Shown: positions 35,837 to 47,500 of the stretch, one piece after another
How the letters are laid out: every line of letters begins with the position of its first letter
How positions within the stretch are numbered: position 1 is the stretch's first letter
DNA from: Effrenium voratum
Taxonomy: Eukaryota > Sar > Dinophyceae > Suessiales > Symbiodiniaceae
Direction: 5' to 3'
Length of the DNA stretch: 64,000 nucleotides
NCBI GenBank assembly: GCA_963377175.1
Contig: CAUJNA010000580.1
Span: 87,001 to 151,000, forward strand
Program-made: the position numbers and the translations under genes
Notes under the pieces: model-generated
What the model was told of the DNA's origin: nothing
Database searches by the model: none
What the model saw: the letters and a program-made list of their open reading frames with translations, nothing else

Positions 35837-35921
35837 CTTCCTTCCTTCCTTCCTGCCTTCCTTCCTTCCTTCCATCCTTCCTTCCTTCCTTCCTTCCTTC
35901 CTTCCTTCCTTCCTTCTTCCA
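35837..35921. repeat. TTCC tetranucleotide array
   Basis: CCTT repeated about twenty times with three single-base interruptions. Confidence 0.95.
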
Positions 35922-36669
35922 AGAGCATGAACCGAGTTGTGCCAACCGTCGAGGAGCTTCCCAAACCAGCGCAATATATACCTGGGGCTTCAACCACCTG
36001 GAAATTGTTCTCGTACCTTTGCAAAAAAAACACTGGGAGGTGTCTTGGGTGGGGAGGGCATGCTGAAAGCATCATGTTTCCGGAAAAACACCTGTTGTTT
36101 GTTTTTAAACATCCTTCTAAATTGCTTTGTGAGCGTCAACTTGCCACCCTGAGTGGGGAATGCAGCTGCAGTTTCTATTCAATGGCTTGCGCCGGAATAG
36201 GCAGTTGGTGACTCCCCCTGGAGTGGGGCTTCTTTGCTGCCGGAGGGTGCGGGGAGGCCTCTCAATGCCTAAAGCCTGGTGTTCCAATCAGCCCCAGCAG
36301 TCAGGCTTCGACACTTTGAGAAACAAGGGAGGCTCCTGCAGCAAATCTGTGGAAAACCTGCGGCAACCCGAATTTTACCCGCAGCTCACTACCGTAGCTC
36401 CAACCAAAAACATTAGGGTTTTTGGAAAACTTTAGTGTCTAGCAACGCGTAGATAAACCGAGGAAAAACCGTGGTAGCCCACCGTAAACCGTAGAATTTC
36501 TAGTGCTTTGCCAGGGTGCGCCATCTTGCCCACGATGAGCTTGTGCTTGCCCTTTGTGGCAATGACGGATCCTCTGGTTTGAACCGAAGCTGGTCAGGGC
36601 CAAACTGCCTTTGCGGATTGGGGAGTTTTCTGAGAGATTGTTGGCGAGTACATGCAAACACGAGACTTG
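35922..36669. other. spacer, no gene seen
   Basis: Open frames are short and on both strands; no repeat was recognised. Confidence 0.4.
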
Positions 36670-36781
36670 GTGATGGCTCCCATCCATCCCCTTAGCTTTT
36701 GAGCCTTTTAGTGTTTAGTGGTAGTTTCCATTTAACCCAATAAAAATTGAGCTTTTAGTGGGGGATCTGAGGGCAGCCCAG
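36670..36781 (+). mobile_element. family-2 introner-like module
   Basis: GTGATGGCTCCCATCCATCC...TTAGTGTTTAGTGGTAGTTTCC...GGGGGATCTGAGGGCAGCCCAG. Confidence 0.7.
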
Positions 36782-38230
36782 TAGAGAATTGAAACAAAAT
36801 GGCTAAACACTCTGTGAACTGCAAACGGGCGAGGGCCACTGGCAATGTGCATGTACACATGGTCTGCTGAAGTCGAATTGTGGCCTGCAGAAACATGTTG
36901 AAACGCTGGAAGTTCAAATCATTGTGTTTTTTTCGCAAATCACAGTGTTTTCCTTGGATATGACATGTTCGTCGGTTTTTGAAGCTGGTACCCATTAATC
37001 ACATGTTTCTTTTGTTCCCATGCTTGGGACCCGCTAGTGTCGATACTTCCCTGTGGCGATCAACACATCACCTTAGCCAAAGTGAGTTTCCTTGGGCGAT
37101 GTTTAAACTTCAGTGTTTACAGTTTGCCCTAGCCAGATGATGTTTTGCCTCTAGGGTTTAGTTGTATGTCCTGGTTGCCTGCCGTTTGCTCTCTCCCTGA
37201 GTTCATGCGGTTTAGTCACTTTTTGGGTCTGGACCATTTTAGTGGTAAACACAAATGTCCGGGGCGACTTATTTCGGCCAATCCAGTCGTTCGGCAGTGG
37301 GCTTTGTGGTGTTTTTACTAAAGCTTGCTGGTGATCAGATGCGGGCAACCCAGGCTTTGGTTCCTTTAGATAGCCCACCAGTTGGATGGTTTATTTCGGC
37401 TTCTTTTTTTTCATGTCTCATTCCCTGCATCTCTCGGCAAACAAATCGGTCTCCCGGAAAAAAATGCGCCAGGTACAAGACCTGGGAGGTGTCCATGGCA
37501 GCCACCAAGCAGGACGGACACGTAGACACGAGTCTTGTCCCTCGCTTGTTCAGTCGTGGTGAAGTGTAGCAGCTAAGCCTCGAGGGTTTCCAAGCGTTTT
37601 TGCTTCTTTGGGGGATCCACCCCCCAGAATTATGGTGTTTTAGGACCCCCCCCGCAAGCAACAAACGGTTTCGGTGTTCCTTTCTGTCCATGTACCACAA
37701 CAAGCATCGATTGCCGCTCCCAACTAAAAAGGAACCGCGCCATCCATACAGGCAACAGAGCATCACTTTGTAGGGCCATGGGGGTTGTTTTCAGTGAGCC
37801 AAAGGAATCTCCGAAGTGAGAATTTCTTTCATTTGGTTAAGAATCTGTTTTTTTCCCCCTCATGGTTTTGAGGGGAATCTATCACTACTGGGAATATGTG
37901 TTTTTTGCCCAGGGGCCTTAAGCAAATGGAGGATTTGGATCACCGGGATGTCATAGGTTGCACAGGGAAGCTGTTTACGGCAACGTTTCGACTGGATATT
38001 TGATTTCGAATCGAAGCGAGCAAGAGGAGTATTTGTTCGAATGAAATTTGCAACCAGACCTGTGGCGTTCAAGCGATCAGTCGCCAGTAGTCCCAAAATC
38101 GCGAAGTCTCACATATTCGCAAAACCAAAAAAACGATGTCCATTCGATTTGTTTGTTTTTGTGAGTTTCCTTGTGCTTGCCATCTGTGTATTTTACGACG
38201 GTAGTTTTGACGGTTGCTCATGTCCGGAGG
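36782..38230. other. spacer, no gene supportable
   Basis: Minus 37335-37766 is the longest open frame (143 codons) but has no recognisable domain or neighbours; I do not call it. Confidence 0.4.
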
Positions 38231-38326
38231 AATAAACCTTTGTTAATATGGGTGTGTCCATGATTTAGACGGGATTCATCACTTTTGGAGGGGATCACCC
38301 CCCATATTAACAAACCGAGGTTTATT
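38231..38326. repeat. foldback element
   Basis: AATAAACCTTTGTTAATATGGG (38231-38252; split as AATAAACC and TTTGTTAATATGGG) is inverted at 38301-38326 with a 4-base insertion. Like the foldback at 19507-19619 it is followed by TTAAT...GGRTCAACATTA. Confidence 0.65.
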
Positions 38327-39079
38327 AATCCGGGATCAACATTAGGGGGAAGCTGAAAGAATGCACTCTGAGCTTAAACTCAGCGGTTTGAAATGAACAC
38401 GCGTGGCTGGCTTGAACAGCAGACGCGCCTTGTAAGTTGATGTGCGGATATGCAGTTGTTGCAACCTAGGGTAACTAATGATTCCTGGGTTCAAGGGCCA
38501 AAGCCTTCCCATTCCGTGATCTGGACCAACAGTTTGGAGCTTTGCTGAAGGTTCAGCCTGAATTGCAATTGTTCGCGGAAAGGAATTGGCGGGATCACTG
38601 GGGACTCATTGATGACATGTTTTCTCTTGTGATTGTGACTGAATTTGGTTTGCAAGTACCCGCAGCCCCATCTGCTCATTTCGACCCTTGTCCGCTCCGA
38701 AATTTGCAGGTGCCGTAGGAAGGACCATTTCTCATACATGTGCTTTGTGCTACAAGGGACTCATTTAGGTGTGGACCAAAGCGGAGGGCCCCCCATGAAT
38801 TTCGATGTTCCTTTTGGCTTCCTTGTCTTTTTTGGAGGGGATCCGGATCCCCAAAAGGGCGGGGATCCGGTTTTCCCTTTGTGGCTTCCCTTTAAGACAA
38901 CACCAAATTCGGAGTACCAACTCCACAACAGACCGACCCATGCTTTGGTGCATTTTGCCAAGGGATGTTCGGACTGAACAACTTGTTGCCAACCAATGAG
39001 TTAAACCACTAAAAGCTAACCTGTTGCCAACCAATGAGTTTTCCATGAAACCATTAGAAGCTAACCTTTCAGCAGGGCA
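38327..39079. other. spacer with a short duplication
   Basis: TTGCCAACCAATGAGTT followed by AAACCA and (T/A)AGAAGCTAACC occurs twice (38988-39023 and 39024-39067). No gene. Confidence 0.45.
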
Positions 39080-39190
39080 GATTTCGCCACCGACCACGGG
39101 TTGCGTCGCGAATCGCGAGGCGGCGTGCAGCCAAGTCCAAGCGCCCTTTGACGCCAAGACGGCACAGCAGGCCATGGAAGTCCCGTTTTG
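39080..39190 (+). CDS. weak exon-like island
   Basis: GC-rich; reads SPPTTGCVANREAACSQVQA, PFDAKTAQQAMEVPFWG. Alternative frames are open on the minus strand. Not recognised. Confidence 0.3.
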
Positions 39191-39316
39191 GGGCCGTGTT
39201 TCTGGTGGATTTTTTTTCGCTGGATACAGAAAGGGATTTTGTTTGGTGGATTTTTCCTGGTGGATTTGTTTGCCGTTCGCAACACCCAAGCAATCAGGGT
39301 TGAAATCGTAACCTAT

Positions 39317-39396
39317 AGGTCCCCCCGCCAGGTGCCCTTTTGCTATTTTTTTGGGGAGGGTTCCCCGACTAAAATAGACTTCACTGGAGGACCTAG
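39317..39396 (+). mobile_element. family-1 module with internal deletion
   Basis: AGGTCCCCCCGCCAGG...ACTAAAATAGACTTCACTGGAGGACCTAG. About 30 bp, including the A-rich tract and the branch-like TTATTCTAACC, are missing relative to full copies. Confidence 0.7.
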
Positions 39397-40250
39397 TAAC
39401 GCTTGTTGGTATTTACGGGGGAAGCATCAGAAACCAGGCGTTCTTAGGTGCTGCGAAATGGCTTTTGTCCATCCGCGGAGAAGCTTTCCTGGCGTTAGTG
39501 GGGAGCCCATCTCAAACTCACCCCCAAGCCCCAACAAACCCTGGTCAAAAATGGTTGCGATCTCAGAATCATTGTTCAAGTAATCCTTAGCTGGTTTGGA
39601 TTGGTGGTTTGGATTTGGATTTGAAATTATGGTTCCTGTTAGGGGTAAATGAAACAAAGCCACCAAACAAAGGGGAAGCTGATTAATGGCAGAGAACACC
39701 CGTAGATCGAGTGGGGAATCACTTTTGGAGACTTTCCTCGCACAAAAATCCATATGGCTCAAGTTGGAAGTTAAACTCTTTTTGGAGTACCATTCAAGTG
39801 GCAAGCAGTGCCAGGAGGTTCTGTTTACTGAGAAAGCTTCGGGATTAGCCGCCAAAATAAGGGGCGCCGGATGGGTGCAACTCGGAGTGAAGGATTCGGA
39901 AGTTCTCGAGCATTTTGCCTAGCATTCCTGATGCAAGGTGAAGGGGACGGGTTCCTTCCCCACAATTGTCATGATCAGAATGCTCTTCCAAGACAAAAGG
40001 AAGAGCCCCGTTCGGTTCAGCAACAGCGGATTTGTGGATTCTTGGAGGGATCCCTTGCCCTTTTGGGGATTGCTTTAAATCGAAATCCAAAGGGACACAG
40101 AAGTCCATTTAGGGCTTCTATTTTGAGACACTCGTTGTTTGGATGGGGTTTGCCATTAAATCAACCAAGAAGAGAACGGCAAGTCCTCCGGTGTCCCTAT
40201 TGTTGTTGGCGGCGGGTTCCGCGCCTAGGATCGACCACCAAACATGGCGA
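39397..40250. other. spacer, no gene supportable
   Basis: Short open frames only. Confidence 0.4.
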
Positions 40251-40355
40251 AGTTCCCCAGTAGTGCCCCTTTTTTGGGGGAGGGTTCCCCTACTAAAATA
40301 GACTACAGAAAACAAGTTGGTACCCTTATTGTATCCTCTCTACTGGAGGACCTAG
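40251..40355 (+). mobile_element. family-1 introner-like module
   Basis: AGTTCCCCAGTAGTGCCCC...CTACTAAAATAGACTACAG...CTACTGGAGGACCTAG. Confidence 0.75.
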
Positions 40356-40848
40356 ATGAGGCGCCCTGTTTTGCCCAAGGCCTGCGGGTGACAGGAGCAA
40401 ACTTCTGCCGTTGAAGATACCTCACCACAGCCCAACCTCGACTTGAGGGCAAGATGAACGGCCTGACACGCGATGGTCGTTTTGTTTTTTTCAGTAATAC
40501 TGATACTAGTCATCTATTCTCAAGAGCTTCCGACTTTTCTCAAGTGTTAATGAGACTCCTGACAAAAAAGCGACATTTTCCTGGGGGGAGCCGGCTCCCT
40601 CGCGCTCCAGGTTCCCAGAAAAGTGGGGCCCCCATTCATTTCTTTGCCCCCCGATGGGTATCTCTCGGGCCGAAGACCAGGCACGGGCTTGATTCCGAAT
40701 TCCTTTCTTCGATTGTCCCCTTGAGCCCTGTTTCACATTGACCACTCGCTTGGCTACTCGCCACTTTCCAAAAACAAACATGACCGAGTATTCCGAACCA
40801 GGGCCAATTTATCTCTCGTCTTTTTGCCGTTTTGAGTCGCTTCCGCTG

Positions 40849-41030
40849 AGTTTCCCTTGGCTGACCACACCACCGACACGTCGCCCACGTGGCCCACGGC
40901 GCAGGTGGCGCTGCGGCGAGCCCTGAGCCAAGCGCTGCCTCTGGAGGTGGCGGATCACATCTCCGCCCAGGCGCGCGCCCGATGGCAGGGCACGGCGCAT
41001 GGCCGGATTGGAGAGACGGCTCGGCCGTGG
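40849..41030 (+). CDS. exon-like island with consensus donor
   Basis: The plus frame reads EFPLADHTTDTSPTWPTAQV, ALRRALSQALPLEVADHISA, QARARWQGTAHGRIGETARP and breaks at CCGTG/GTGAGTAT, a strong donor. It is strongly GC-rich and helix-like (Ala/Leu/Arg). It is followed by a family-G repeat in the putative intron and another exon-like island at 41220. Product not recognised. Confidence 0.55.
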
Positions 41031-41071
41031 TGAGTATAGGGAGAAAAAAGGGAGGAAACCCGAAGAAGACT

Positions 41072-41169
41072 GGGGTAGACTTAGGATACATCTTACATTT
41101 TACCAGTGACTCAGAGTGAAGCAAATAATAACATATACATTCTATAACTGGGCCGAACTCTAATCATGG
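41072..41169 (+). mobile_element. family-G repeat (copy 1)
   Basis: GGGGTAGACTTAGGATACAT...ACCAGTGACTCAGAGTGAAG...CTGGGCCGAACTCTAATCATGG. Nearly the same sequence is at 54286-54383 and 60399-60496, each just downstream of an exon-like island. Confidence 0.8.
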
Positions 41170-41219
41170 AAACCCATAAAGAAGTCGGTTTGGCCGGGCT
41201 GTGGGGGGGGGCCTAAAAA

Positions 41220-41312
41220 CCCAGCCGCACCCGTGAACTTGGCCAATTCGGGGGTTGAAGGTGATGCGCGAAAGCTGGAGCCATCGCGTCGGCGCGGTTT
41301 TTACGCTCTCAG
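41220..41312 (+). CDS. exon-like island
   Basis: After TAAAAACCCAG: PAAPVNLANSGVEGDARKLE, PSRRRGFYAL, then CTCAG/GTTGGG. Phase with the 40849 island does not match directly in my reading. Confidence 0.4.
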
Positions 41313-41441
41313 GTTGGGTTTCCAGAAAACATATACAGTCATCCGCTTTTCTTGGAGGATTCCCCCGTTTGATGCACCTTGACTAAGTTTGATATGGGAA
41401 ATGGCGCCAAGGGAATCCCCCCATATCTCCACAGAGTTTCT

Positions 41442-41559
41442 AGGTCCCCCAGCCAGGTGCCCTTTTACCGTTTCTTTTTTCATTGGGAGGGTTCCTCTAC
41501 AAAAAATAGACTACAGAAAAAGGGTGCCCTTATTCTAACCTCTCTACTGAAGGACCTAG
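41442..41559 (+). mobile_element. family-1 introner-like module
   Basis: AGGTCCCCCAGCCAGG...AATAGACTACAGAAAAAGGG...TTATTCTAACCTCTCTAC...GAAGGACCTAG. Confidence 0.8.
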
Positions 41560-41830
41560 TATGCAGACAAATTTTAGAGTGGCAAGAGTGTAGATGTTTG
41601 TTTTGCCAAACTCGAGTGATTGTCCCACTGGAGCAAGCTTACTTCCCCACAAACAGACCTTGTGACCTTTCGGTCGCCCACCTCCAAAGTGGTTGGTGGA
41701 CATGACTTCCCACCACAATGATGTCCACCGAACAAAACCTCTTTCTCTTCAAGAAAGGGATCTCCACTACAAGACCCGTTCTCATTACCGCCCACCTGAG
41801 ATGGGCCGTCTGTTACGGTCTCAATCCTTG

Positions 41831-41938
41831 GTGGCTCCTGGCCATCCCCTTAGCTGTAGCTGTTTAGATCCTTTTCGTGTTTCCGAATTTAACCCACTAA
41901 AAGTTAAACTTTTAGCGGTGGATCTGAGGGCAGCCCAG
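41831..41938 (+). mobile_element. family-2 introner-like module
   Basis: After CCTTG: GTGGCTCCTGGCCATCCCC...CCGAATTTAACCCACTAAAAG...GGATCTGAGGGCAGCCCAG. Confidence 0.7.
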
Positions 41939-42529
41939 AATCTTGGATGGCAATTCAGCGCCATGAAGACATTGCAGCCAGTGAGCATTGCAACCAACAA
42001 GCATCAAGGGTCCTGATCTTCCCCTGACTTCCCTTGCTGTTGCATTGTCGAAATGCCACGCCTTCATCGAGGAATCACAAAGTGGTTGGCTTTGCATCCC
42101 TTGAACCCCCCAGTTGACTACCTCTTCAACCCTGGCTCCCACAAGATAACACGGAAGCTGACAGAAGCTCCCTTTAAAAGGAAAATGGTCCAAGCCAGAA
42201 CCTGAACGTCAGGTTTCATGTTGATTAGTGGGAGGGTAGCAATCCCCCCTCAGACCAAGAAGCCTCAAGAAGCAACACACACACACACATCCCCAGCAAG
42301 CGTCACACGCCCCCAGCCTCACCTCCCCCCGCCCCTCTTGGCTTGGACGACCACTCAGGGCAAAAACTATCAAACACTCAAGGGGTCTTGGCACACGTTT
42401 TCGGAGGGACCATCTAGGTCCACCCAGTTGGCTCTGAATATGATAGTGACCAGCTCAAGAATGGTTGAACATCAGCCTGTGGAAATCAAACGGAGTTGTC
42501 TGCAACCATGTCCAACCATCACTCCCTCA

Positions 42530-42672
42530 ATAGATAGACAGACAGGCAGGCAGGCAGACAGAAAAAGGAAGACAGACAGACCGACAGACCGACAGACAGG
42601 CAGACAGACAGACCGACAGACCAACAGACCGACAGACAGACAGATAGACGCATAGACAATAGACAGATAGAT
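42530..42672. repeat. CAGA/CCGA tetranucleotide array
   Basis: ACAGACAGGCAGGCAGGCAG and ACAGACCGACAGACC runs. Confidence 0.9.
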
Positions 42673-42839
42673 ATAGGAGTGGATAATTTCCGAACTACAG
42701 AATTTTTAGTCGTTCCGCCAGTTTCTCGCATTCATCCAAGGTGACAAGGTTCTGGAAAATCGTCTCAAGGCAAATTTATGGTGACCTTTCCTGAAAAAGC
42801 AGTTTTGCGCGGAAAGGCAGCCAAAAACCAGGAAGACCC

Positions 42840-43092
42840 ATATATATATATATATTAGCTAGGCCCAGTAGACATGTTAGTAGGTAATTAAAAAGCAGTA
42901 CGGACGGTGCTGACGATCATTTGGACGGTGTGACGGACGGGTGAACGACGGGAGGACGATAAAAGGACCACAAGAGGACGACGGGAGGACGACGGAAGGA
43001 CGACGGAAGGACGACGAAAGGACGACGGGAGGACGATGGGAGGACGACAGGACGACGACGGGAGGGTGACAGGACGACAACATGAGGACAAC
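42840..43092 (+). repeat. composite repeat, left copy: (AT)n, CTAGGCCCAGTAGACATGT, GACGGGAGGAC array
   Basis: AT run 42841-42856, the block CTAGGCCCAGTAGACATGTTAG at about 42859-42880 and an 11-bp GACGACGGGAG-type minisatellite at 42901-43092. The same order is found at 50090-50285. Confidence 0.7.
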
Positions 43093-43435
43093 AGGAGATG
43101 GACGGTTTAAGCGGTGTCGTGTGCAATCAGTGCATTGATTGTTTGTGTTCTCGCACGTGTTTGTGCGACTGTGCGTTCGCTACGTGTAGGAATTTGTGAG
43201 ATGAATACAGGAACAACCCGTCACCAGCGTGCGTTGCTATCACTGCTCTATTGTATCAAATCTTTACCGACTAATACTGTTTGTTTAATCATCATCAAAA
43301 TCAGAATCAACACATGAACTATGAATCGTCATATTAAACTTAAACACATTGATGTAAGTTGTAGAGCTTAGATTCAGGCTATGATACGATTCACGATTCA
43401 CCCATATGATTACTTAATGGGAACAGTAGAAGTGT
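43093..43435. other. spacer, start of the distinct block
   Basis: No gene. Composition shifts to more A/T with frequent ATGA/TCAT words. Confidence 0.4.
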
Positions 43436-43630
43436 GTTCGCACGGGTTCGCCTACCCTTCCTGCGAGAGGTTCGCCTAACCTCTGTGGGTTCGCATAACG
43501 CCGGCTGCGTTCGCAAGCTTCGGCTGGTTTTTTGTTGCAAATTGTAGATGTCCCTTCACAAACGTTTGCAGACCTTGGTCAGGTTCGCAAACGTTCGCAA
43601 TCCCGTTTTAGGTTCGCACACGGTCTACCG
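43436..43630 (+). repeat. cluster of GTTCGC motifs
   Basis: GTTCGC occurs about nine times in 190 bp. Two sit in small foldbacks, GGGT-TCGCCT-ACCC (43444 region) and GAGGTT-CGCCT-AACCTC (43466 region). Confidence 0.6.
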
Positions 43631-43699
43631 ACTACATCCGTTTTGCCCCGTACAATTGTGAGTCGTGGTCAAGTGGTCCATATGTGATTCAAACTTCGC

Positions 43700-44590
43700 A
43701 CGCGTATGAACATGAATCATCGTTCTTAAGTCATAGTCATAGGGGATCGAGAAGTTATATGTGTCGGCTATAGTCATGAGTTAGGATATAGCACATCTAT
43801 GATATGGAATAACGACATCATCATATTACTCATGACTCATGACGCGTGAGCCGTGCTGCGACAACGCTATACTTTGGCTAGCCATCACACGTATGAGTCA
43901 GAGTCCTAGGCAATGTGGCTATGAGAGTCATAGCTAGGGCTCTCAACTTGACTTCTGATGACTCATGATTCATGACTGATGACTCATGACTAATGGCTCA
44001 TGACACTTCTGACGGCGTATGACCTTTGTGTTTTCTGCGGCACTTAAGACTTCACCAAAATGGCTAACTACTTACAACTTATAACTTCTAACTCTGACTT
44101 GCAACGTATGACGACCTTCTTGTGCTTATACTTCGACGTGTGCCTCATCATGACCCTTATGGCCGGCTCCAACCTGTTTCATGACGCTTGCCGTGTGCAC
44201 TCATGACTCATGAGACTATCCATGATGCATGACTCATGGACTCATGGTCTATGACTCTGAAGTATGTTGCGAATCTTTTCACTTGCTCTGTGTGACTTAC
44301 ACAGCAAGCACTGTCAAACCGGCTCGCAACGTGCGAGCCTGAGTCAGCTCTCATGACAGATTTGATGACTCACGGCTCACTCAGCACTAATACTAACACC
44401 CATGATCACTGGTTCACAACTATAACGAGTTAATGACTCATGACTCGTGAAGCAGGAATCATGACTCATGACGCTCATGTTTGGTAACATAGTTTGACAC
44501 ATCTGACTTAGAACTTATAGGTTACATTTTACAACTTACAACTTATGCCCCTGTGATTCATGACTGACTCATATCTTTTAACTCGCAGCT
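43700..44590. repeat. TGACTCA / CATGACTCATG-rich segment
   Basis: The near-palindrome ATGACTCATG and variants (TGACTCATGA, TGATTCATGA) occur dozens of times without a fixed period. No gene. Confidence 0.7.
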
Positions 44591-47500
44591 CACAACTCCA
44601 ACTTGTACTTATGTGACAACTACTGCCTGTTGGGAATGCTTGCGAATAACAATGGGCCATTTGCGTGGGCTGACACGGGTCATGTCATGCAACATGTGGA
44701 AGTGGAAGACATTGGAATGTTGTTGGCTACGCTGCACTAGTGTTGCACTAGCAACCAAGTGTGTTGAACCCGACATGGTGCAACACGGGCAACTCAAGGC
44801 ATGTATCTCGGAGGGCGTGCCTCACACCATGTTGCTCAGCTTTCCTACAATGCGCGCAACATGCTTATGGGCTCTTGGCTTACTCGCTGCGGCTTGATCG
44901 ATATCTGAGGAGTTCATGTTCAACGCCGGCGCTCATTTGTTGGAGGTGTTTCAAACTGTTCACGCGCTCAGCCACTGTGCTCAGCAAGTATTGAGTCTAG
45001 AATCTTGATTCTTGAATATTGAGCGGCTTGACAACCATGAGATCGGGGGCGCCGCCAGCATTGTGTTTCTAGTTTGGATTTGTCTTTCGTTCGGAACAAC
45101 AAGACTGCGTCACGCATGACCAAATTCTTAACAACTCTTACCTGCTGACTAGACTCTTAGCCAATCGACCAGCCTGGCAATCTCCCAACCAGAAAACCAA
45201 CCAGCAAACCTGTCAACCAATCAACCACTCACCCACCAAGCAACTTGGCAACCAACCGAGCCGCGCAACTGATCGAGCCACCAATGAACCGACCAACTGA
45301 CCAAATGCCCAGCCTGGCCTTGCGGAAACCGAGCAGCAATCCCACCACACCAGCGTCAGCCCGTCATGCACGCAGTGTGATCCCGACCACGCATATGCGA
45401 CTGCAGCCCGGGTCTGGACAGCAAGATTGGCTCGGCTGGGTGTCTTGGCTGCAAGACGGGCGCCCTTTTACTGTCGTTGTGCTTTACCCGTTTGCCGGAT
45501 TGCCGCAACATTGGAGCGAGTGCAGCAAGTGGGGACTAGCGTGGACAAGTGTAATTAGATTAGTTCCTTTTTGTTTTCCGTTTGTTCCTTGTTCTTCGAT
45601 GTCGCCCCCAAGGTACGTTCGCAAAGTGATCAGGAACGCAGGCGTTGACTGTGTGACGCCAAGTAAGGTGAGGGATATTTCTTGTTGCTTTCTTTTCAGA
45701 GACTTACGGAGATGCGCACGGCTGCAAGGTAGATGGAGTATGCATGGCGCGTGAGCTGGGGTAAACGATGGGATGCAGGGATGCCTATGAAGAGCCCATA
45801 GCCTGTAGCCTATAGCCTAAATCCTATATCAGCCTATAATTTACAAACCTGAATTCCTAATCCAAGACACACTACATTGGCATGATAGTACGCACCTCCT
45901 GTGTTCGGGGTTGAAGTTGCAGGAGGTTGGACATGTTGCGTTGGCTTGGGGAAACTGACATCCGTCGGTCCATCGGCAAGCCATTTGCGGCCAGCTATAG
46001 TTCTGTATGTTTGCTGCTCCGCGTCGTGCGCAGCCAGACCGCGCAGAAGTTTGAGGATGATCGCACTGTTCAAGCGCCGAGGCAACTGGTGGAGCAGATA
46101 GGGGGGAGTCCAGAAATGGGTGCCTCAAGGCATGCTTTGATCTGTTGGAGCAATGTGCGATGCGTAGCTACGGCATCCACGCTGTTTTGCGCTGTTAAAC
46201 TGACAATGCAACGTTGCACTGGTTGTTCTGGTGAAGACACGTTTTGTGGAGAAAGTCATATAGGTCATCGTTCTATCATTTAGGCCATTGGGCCAAAGGC
46301 TATATATTCACTCAGGTAGTGAGCACATACTTGTAGCAGACTGACAGAGATCATAGACTATGGAACAGATTTATGGCATCCACCGCGTTGCATGGGCCCC
46401 GTCAGGGTCACAGCCGAGGTTCGGGATGCGCTTGTACAGGTGCCCGACAGTTCGCCCAGAAGTTGATGCAGGCAAGGCTTTTTATCTGCATAATTAATCT
46501 GTCAGGCTGGCTGGCGATGAAATAACAGTGACAGTGATGGTCATAGCAGTGGTAGTCCAGTGATAGTCGCGAGTCACGAAGCATGCTTCTGATACTTGAT
46601 ACGGGTGTCTCTGCGTCAAATCTTGCAATGCAAACTGAAAGTTACAAACTATAGATTCAACACTGCAAAAGAATTGTAAAGTAATAACCTCTAAAGTATA
46701 GAGGCCTTGGCTTGCCCGATCCACTTGTTCGGAAGTGGGTGTGTGACAAAAAGATCAGGCCGGGGCTACACACAGGTACAATAATATTCAATCCGAGAAA
46801 CGCTTCCCTTTTCTTGCAGGGGCGCTGGGCAATTGGGGGGCACCATCTGCTTTTCGTTGTGTGTGTGCGTGTTGCACTTTGTTCTTGGGGCTGGTTGCCC
46901 TTCGCTGCGCCGCCCAGCCTGCTGTTTGTCTTTGAGCGTGTGTGCGTGTGTTGCGCCTTGTTCTTGGCTTTTCGCCTTCTGCCCCGCTCTTTGTCTTGGG
47001 TGTGTGTTGTGCGCGCTGTGCACTGACACTGGCTATTGGGTTGATCTCTTGCTTTTGCTGGGGCTGTTGTTGGGCTGGTGGGCTGTTGGGCTAATGTCCG
47101 TCCCCCGTCCTGAGGTTGGGTTTGGGCCCAAACCAGACCTTAGGACGGGTGCATGATTGGCGGACGACGGGCGTGCGACGGGTGGACGGCGGGTGTGCGG
47201 CGGGTGTACGACGTTTGTGCGACGGGTGGGGGGTGGGGGTGGGGGCTGCGGGGTGGAGTGGGGAGGCATCCCGCCAGCTCTTGTATGAGTTGCAAGCACT
47301 AGACACTCAACAAATGCTATCTTGGGTGTTAGGCTTGCGTCACGTGACTGAGTCATGAGATTTGTGGTTGGCCTAGTGGAGGGAGCTGATCCTGTTGCTG
47401 CCCAGGACGGCTTCCTGCTAATTCACAACCACCCGCTGCGCGGACTCAGCCATGTGCGCGAACTTCGTGAAAACGCACAAACCGCCAGCGCTGCAACTCA

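Noticed and set aside
37335..37766. 143-codon minus-strand ORF
   Set aside because: No domain, no splice-like boundaries and no coding-type composition compared with the GC-rich islands.
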